A DNA stretch of 64,000 nucleotides, taken from the NCBI RefSeq assembly GCF_024159265.1, contig NZ_JAMYWY010000001.1, forward strand, positions 62,001 to 126,000, given 5' to 3'. A program made the position numbers and the translations under genes. Below the pieces are notes generated by a model. The model worked only from the letters and a program-made list of their open reading frames with translations. It made no database searches and had not been told where the DNA came from. Below, piece after piece: positions 61,100-64,000 of this stretch (within the stretch, counting starts at the first letter, position 1; each line of letters begins with the position of its first letter). Origin of the DNA: Paenibacillus sp. 1781tsa1. Lineage in GTDB: Bacteria > Bacillota > Bacilli > Paenibacillales > Paenibacillaceae.

Positions 61100-62775
61100 C
61101 ACGTAATCCACTAGATACGATTAACGAACGGGTAAGCACGGCCATCGGCAACGCCATTGTGGCGGCCGGAATTGTTACGCAGGACGAATTGCCAGCCATC
61201 ACATTGGAAGTGCCGCGTGAGAAGACACACGGAGATCTGGCTACCAATGCTGCTATGCAGCTGACCAAGATTGCCAAGCGCAATCCACGTCAGATTGCTG
61301 AAGAGATTATTGCCAATCTGAATCTGGCTGAAGCAGGAATCGAGAAGGCTGAGATTGCGGGTCCAGGATTCATTAACTTCAAATTGGACAAGAGTTACCT
61401 TTACCCAGTACTTGCGCTTGTGCAGGAGCAGGGTGAAGATTACGGAAGAATTAAAATCGGAGAAGGCCGCAAAGTTGAGATGGAATTCGTCAGTGCCAAC
61501 CCGACAGGCAGTTTGCATCTGGGTCATGCCCGTGGAGCAGCTGTAGGTGATGCTCTATGTAACATCCTTGACTACGCTGGATATGAAGTAACCCGTGAAT
61601 ACTACATCAATGATGCAGGTAATCAGGTGTTTAATTTGGCGCGTTCCATTGAAGCTCGTTATCTGCAAGAGCTGGGTCAGGATGCTGAGATGCCTGAGGA
61701 CGGTTATCACGGTGAGGATATTAAAGGATTTGCCAAGCAGCTTGTTGCTGAAAAGGGTGATGAATTGCTGTCCATGCATCCGGGGGACCGTGCGGCTTAT
61801 TTCCGTGACTTTGGCCTGGAGAAGGAACTGGACAAGATCAAACGTGACTTGAATCGCTTCCGTGTTAACTTTGACATCTGGTTCAGCGAAACTTCCCTGT
61901 ATGACAACGGAGAGGTGCTGCGAGTGCTTGATGAATTGCGTGACCGCAATGAGATCTATGAGCAAGATGGGGCAACTTGGTTGAAAACGATGCAATATGG
62001 TGACGACAAAGAACGTGTGTTGATCAAGAACGATGGCACGTATACTTACCTGACGCCAGATATTGCTTATCACCGCGACAAATATGCGCGTGGATACGAC
62101 ACGATGATCAACATCTGGGGTGCAGATCATCACGGATATATTCCACGGATGAAAGCCGCAATGCAAGCACTGGGTAATGACCCTGAGAAACTGGTAGTCT
62201 TGATTGCACAGATGGTGAGCTTGTTCCAGAACGGTGAAAAAGTGAAGATGTCCAAACGTACAGGTAAAGCTGTAACGATGGAAGACCTGATGGATGAAGT
62301 CGGCATTGATGCCATTCGTTACTTCTTCACAATGCGCAGCATGGACTCCCATCTGGACTTTGACATGGACCTTGCTATTTCGACATCCAATGAGAATCCG
62401 GTATTCTACGTACAATACGCGCATGCACGTGTATGCAGTGTATACCGTCAGGCTGAAGAACAGGGTATTGAACTGCTGCCACTGGCACAGATCGACCTGT
62501 CCAAGCTGACTACAGAGCACGAGTATGACCTTCTTCGCAAAATGGGAGAACTGCCTGAAGAAATCTCGGCAGCGGCAACAGGATATGCGCCTCATCGTAT
62601 CATCCGTTATGTTTACGAGCTGGCATCCCTGTTCCACAGCTATTACCGTGCAGAACGTGTTATTACGGAAGATGCGCAGCAAACTCAGGCACGTCTTGCA
62701 CTGATCGGTGCTGTGCGCACAGTTATCGCAACGGCGCTTCGTCTGGTAGGCGTAACCGCACCAGATAAAATGTAA
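61096..62775 (+). CDS. argS: arginyl-tRNA synthetase
   Basis: ArgS charges tRNA-Arg. The 559-residue class I enzyme has the N-terminal additional domain (GDLATNAAMQLTKIAKRNPRQIAEEI), the HIGH motif as HLGHARGAAVGDAL, the tRNA-binding insert, the KMSKS-like KMSKRTGKAV, and the C-terminal anticodon domain with NPVFYVQYAHARVCSVYRQAEE and the terminal LVGVTAPDKM. ACAGGAGGAACC lies before the ATG. Confidence 0.98.
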   Translation: MTRNPLDTINERVSTAIGNAIVAAGIVTQDELPAITLEVPREKTHGDLATNAAMQLTKIAKRNPRQIAEEIIANLNLAEAGIEKAEIAGPGFINFKLDKSYLYPVLALVQEQGEDYGRIKIGEGRKVEMEFVSANPTGSLHLGHARGAAVGDALCNILDYAGYEVTREYYINDAGNQVFNLARSIEARYLQELGQDAEMPEDGYHGEDIKGFAKQLVAEKGDELLSMHPGDRAAYFRDFGLEKELDKIKRDLNRFRVNFDIWFSETSLYDNGEVLRVLDELRDRNEIYEQDGATWLKTMQYGDDKERVLIKNDGTYTYLTPDIAYHRDKYARGYDTMINIWGADHHGYIPRMKAAMQALGNDPEKLVVLIAQMVSLFQNGEKVKMSKRTGKAVTMEDLMDEVGIDAIRYFFTMRSMDSHLDFDMDLAISTSNENPVFYVQYAHARVCSVYRQAEEQGIELLPLAQIDLSKLTTEHEYDLLRKMGELPEEISAAATGYAPHRIIRYVYELASLFHSYYRAERVITEDAQQTQARLALIGAVRTVIATALRLVGVTAPDKM

Positions 62776-62814
62776 CTTCCAGGCTCGCGGCCTGCTGGCC
62801 CTCTGCCTCAAGCA

Positions 62815-62868
62815 AAAAGTCTCCATGTCCACGTTGCGTCTTCAACGTGGTGCATGGAGACTTTTTTT
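62815..62868 (+). terminator. argS terminator
   Basis: AAAAAGTCTCCATG-T-CCACGTTG pairs with CAACGTGG-TG-CATGGAGACTTTTTTT, a very long stem with a T-run. Confidence 0.93.
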
Positions 62869-62893
62869 GTTGTGTACCTGGAGTTGAAGAAAA

Positions 62894-63015
62894 CGAATTG
62901 CCCTGTCTAAGGTACGCTAGCTTGCCCAGACATCACGGCGGGCGCCACCTGAGAGTTTTGCCGCTACGTCATATCCCTTCGCGCGTACCAGTCAGGGGCG
63001 GGTTAATGTGATTCG
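62894..63015. other. structured intergenic element between argS and the protease gene
   Basis: Concentric inverted repeats: CGAAT (62894-62898) with ATTCG (63011-63015), CCCTG-T-CT (62901-62908) with AG-T-CAGGG (62990-62997), and GGTACGC (62911-62917) with GCGTACC (62983-62989). An inner CGGC/GCCG hairpin (62936-62963) holds GGCGCC. No gene, T-run or known riboswitch is recognised on either strand. Confidence 0.4.
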
Positions 63016-63056
63016 CCAAGCACCAAGCGAGTTCTGCTGACGGTGGCATAGCCGAC

Positions 63057-64000
63057 TCACTCCCCGCCCTCCTGCATTAGCTTCAGGGCGTCAATTTCAC
63101 CACCACGTATTTTGCTTTTCGCTGTGGTGGTCTTGCGGGCTCGCAGCGGGATCGTAGAACGTTTGACGAGGGTCTTGATTTCGCTGGGGGATAACCCTGG
63201 ATGTTTTGCGAGCAGCAAAGCGATAGCACCGCTCACATGGGAGGTCGCCATGGAGGTGCCGCTCATCTCGTGATGCTTGCCTTGTACCCAAGAGGAGACA
63301 ATCTTATCACCGGGTGCATAGACATCCACATATGCACCACGATTACTGAAGGACGCGATACGTCTGTTTTTGTCGGTTGCTCCGACGGATATGGTCTGCG
63401 GATAACGTGCTGGATAATCAATACTGCGGCGTTTGCCATCATTTCCTGACGAAGCAACAATGACGATTCCGGCATGGTACGCACGGTTGACAACGTCAAG
63501 AAGCGCCTTGCTGCGTGTTTTCATGCCAAAGCTCATATTGATGATATCGACCCTGTTACGCACACACCAATCGATGCCAAGCACAATGTCAGATACATAA
63601 GCTGATCCGTTGTGATCGAATGCCTTCACGGGATAGATCAGGGCGCGTGGAGCTACACCAATCATGCCTGCGGTGCTGTTGGCTGCGGCGATAGTTCCCG
63701 CAATGTGGGTACCGTGTCCGTTATCATCGTGTGGGAGCAGGCTGCGGTTTAACAGATTGATTCCGCGTGCCAGGGAATATCGAAGATCAGGATGGTGGTA
63801 ATCAGCACCTGTATCAATTACACCGATTTTAATCCGGTGTCCGGTAGACACAGACCATACTTTGGGCGCCCGAATCTGCTTTACTCCCCAGGGTATGCCT
63901 TGGGCATTGCTCGGTTTGCTGTGGAGTGCGGTGGCATGAAGGGAGATAGGTGTGTCTTCTTCAATTGTAATCTCATCCCCATAGCGGGATAGGTCCTCCG
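63057..64000 (-). CDS. subtilisin-like serine protease (S8), 5' end outside window
   Basis: The frame is open from the window end to the stop at 63057 (about 314 residues visible); a GTG at 63851 would drop the pre-core segment GIPWGVKQIRAPKVW and is not the true start. The catalytic triad is complete: Asp in GVIDTGAD, His in DDNGHGTHIAGTI, Ser in SGTSMATSHVSGAIA, with the oxyanion Asn in ASSGNDG. The preceding ITIEEDTPISLHA stretch looks like the end of a pro-region. A signal peptide cannot be judged. Likely a secreted or intracellular subtilisin. Confidence 0.92.
   Translation of the reverse strand, partial: EDLSRYGDEITIEEDTPISLHATALHSKPSNAQGIPWGVKQIRAPKVWSVSTGHRIKIGVIDTGADYHHPDLRYSLARGINLLNRSLLPHDDNGHGTHIAGTIAAANSTAGMIGVAPRALIYPVKAFDHNGSAYVSDIVLGIDWCVRNRVDIINMSFGMKTRSKALLDVVNRAYHAGIVIVASSGNDGKRRSIDYPARYPQTISVGATDKNRRIASFSNRGAYVDVYAPGDKIVSSWVQGKHHEMSGTSMATSHVSGAIALLLAKHPGLSPSEIKTLVKRSTIPLRARKTTTAKSKIRGGEIDALKLMQEGGE

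Noticed and set aside
62911..62989. Glycine or ZTP riboswitch on the minus strand
   Set aside because: Short matches (AACTCTCAGG, CCGCC, TGGGCA) occur, but the required order, spacing and 5' halves are missing, and no target gene follows.

Overview
The window is a chromosomal segment of a Firmicute, almost certainly a Paenibacillus. The grounds are the complete 16S-23S-5S operon, the Bacillus-like order tilS-hpt-ftsH ... coaX-hslO-cysK-pabBAC-folPBK-dusB ... lysS, a spore protein gene (SspP), strong GGAGG ribosome binding sites with frequent TTG/GTG starts, and sigma-A type promoters. A species near the P. amylolyticus/pabuli group is possible, but I cannot test this here. Most of the segment is core genome; no prophage, insertion sequence or CRISPR array was seen.

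Layout. 1-10.5 kb: tilS (start outside the window), hpt, ftsH, then nadA-nadB-nadC (de novo NAD) running into coaX, hslO and a membrane-anchored parvulin. 10.6-17.1 kb: cysK with a long leader, then the folate set pabB-pabA-pabC-folP-folB-folK plus a small XRE regulator overlapping folK. 17.2-22.2 kb: dusB, greA, lysS, ktrB. 22.2-23.5 kb: a TetR regulator divergent from a membrane protein. 23.5-28.95 kb: rRNA operon with two tandem promoters. 29.1-35.3 kb: guaB, dacA, a remnant of pdxS, pdxT, a structured intergenic element, serS and tRNA-Ser(UGA). 35.4-46.2 kb: small spore-type genes, a lipoprotein, tadA with a GNAT gene, a PAS histidine kinase preceded by DnaA boxes, rluF, motAB, a pterin dehydratase and ribokinase. 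46.2-56.4 kb: cytochrome c, a GNAT gene, an NlpC/P60 hydrolase under a c-di-AMP riboswitch, a membrane protein with an M1 peptidase, a YwhD-family protein, a class A PBP, and speE-speB. 56.4-64 kb: a candidate type I toxin-antitoxin locus, a secreted beta-propeller protein, a GH51 arabinofuranosidase with a consensus cre site, ywiB-argS, and a subtilisin-like protease cut by the window end.

Observations most worth a second look: (1) pdxS is missing between dacA and pdxT. Only about its last 30 codons remain, read in frame into pdxT, so PdxT has no local partner for vitamin B6 synthesis. (2) Positions 56.5-56.95 kb hold a 43-residue membrane peptide with a basic tail and a convergent RNA unit. 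The two have interleaved terminators and carry a 13-nt and a 10-nt repeat that would let the antisense RNA pair with the toxin mRNA at extra sites. (3) Multi-helix intergenic elements at 33.5 kb and, less convincingly, 62.9 kb match no RNA family I recognise. (4) DnaA boxes cluster upstream of a sporulation-type histidine kinase. (5) The ribokinase gene changes base composition abruptly at mid-gene.

Functional links: NAD and CoA synthesis share one transcription unit, folate synthesis forms another, and both potassium uptake (ktrB) and a cell-wall hydrolase riboswitch point to c-di-AMP/turgor control. Start codons were chosen by ribosome binding site and family fit and often lie downstream of the longest possible frame.
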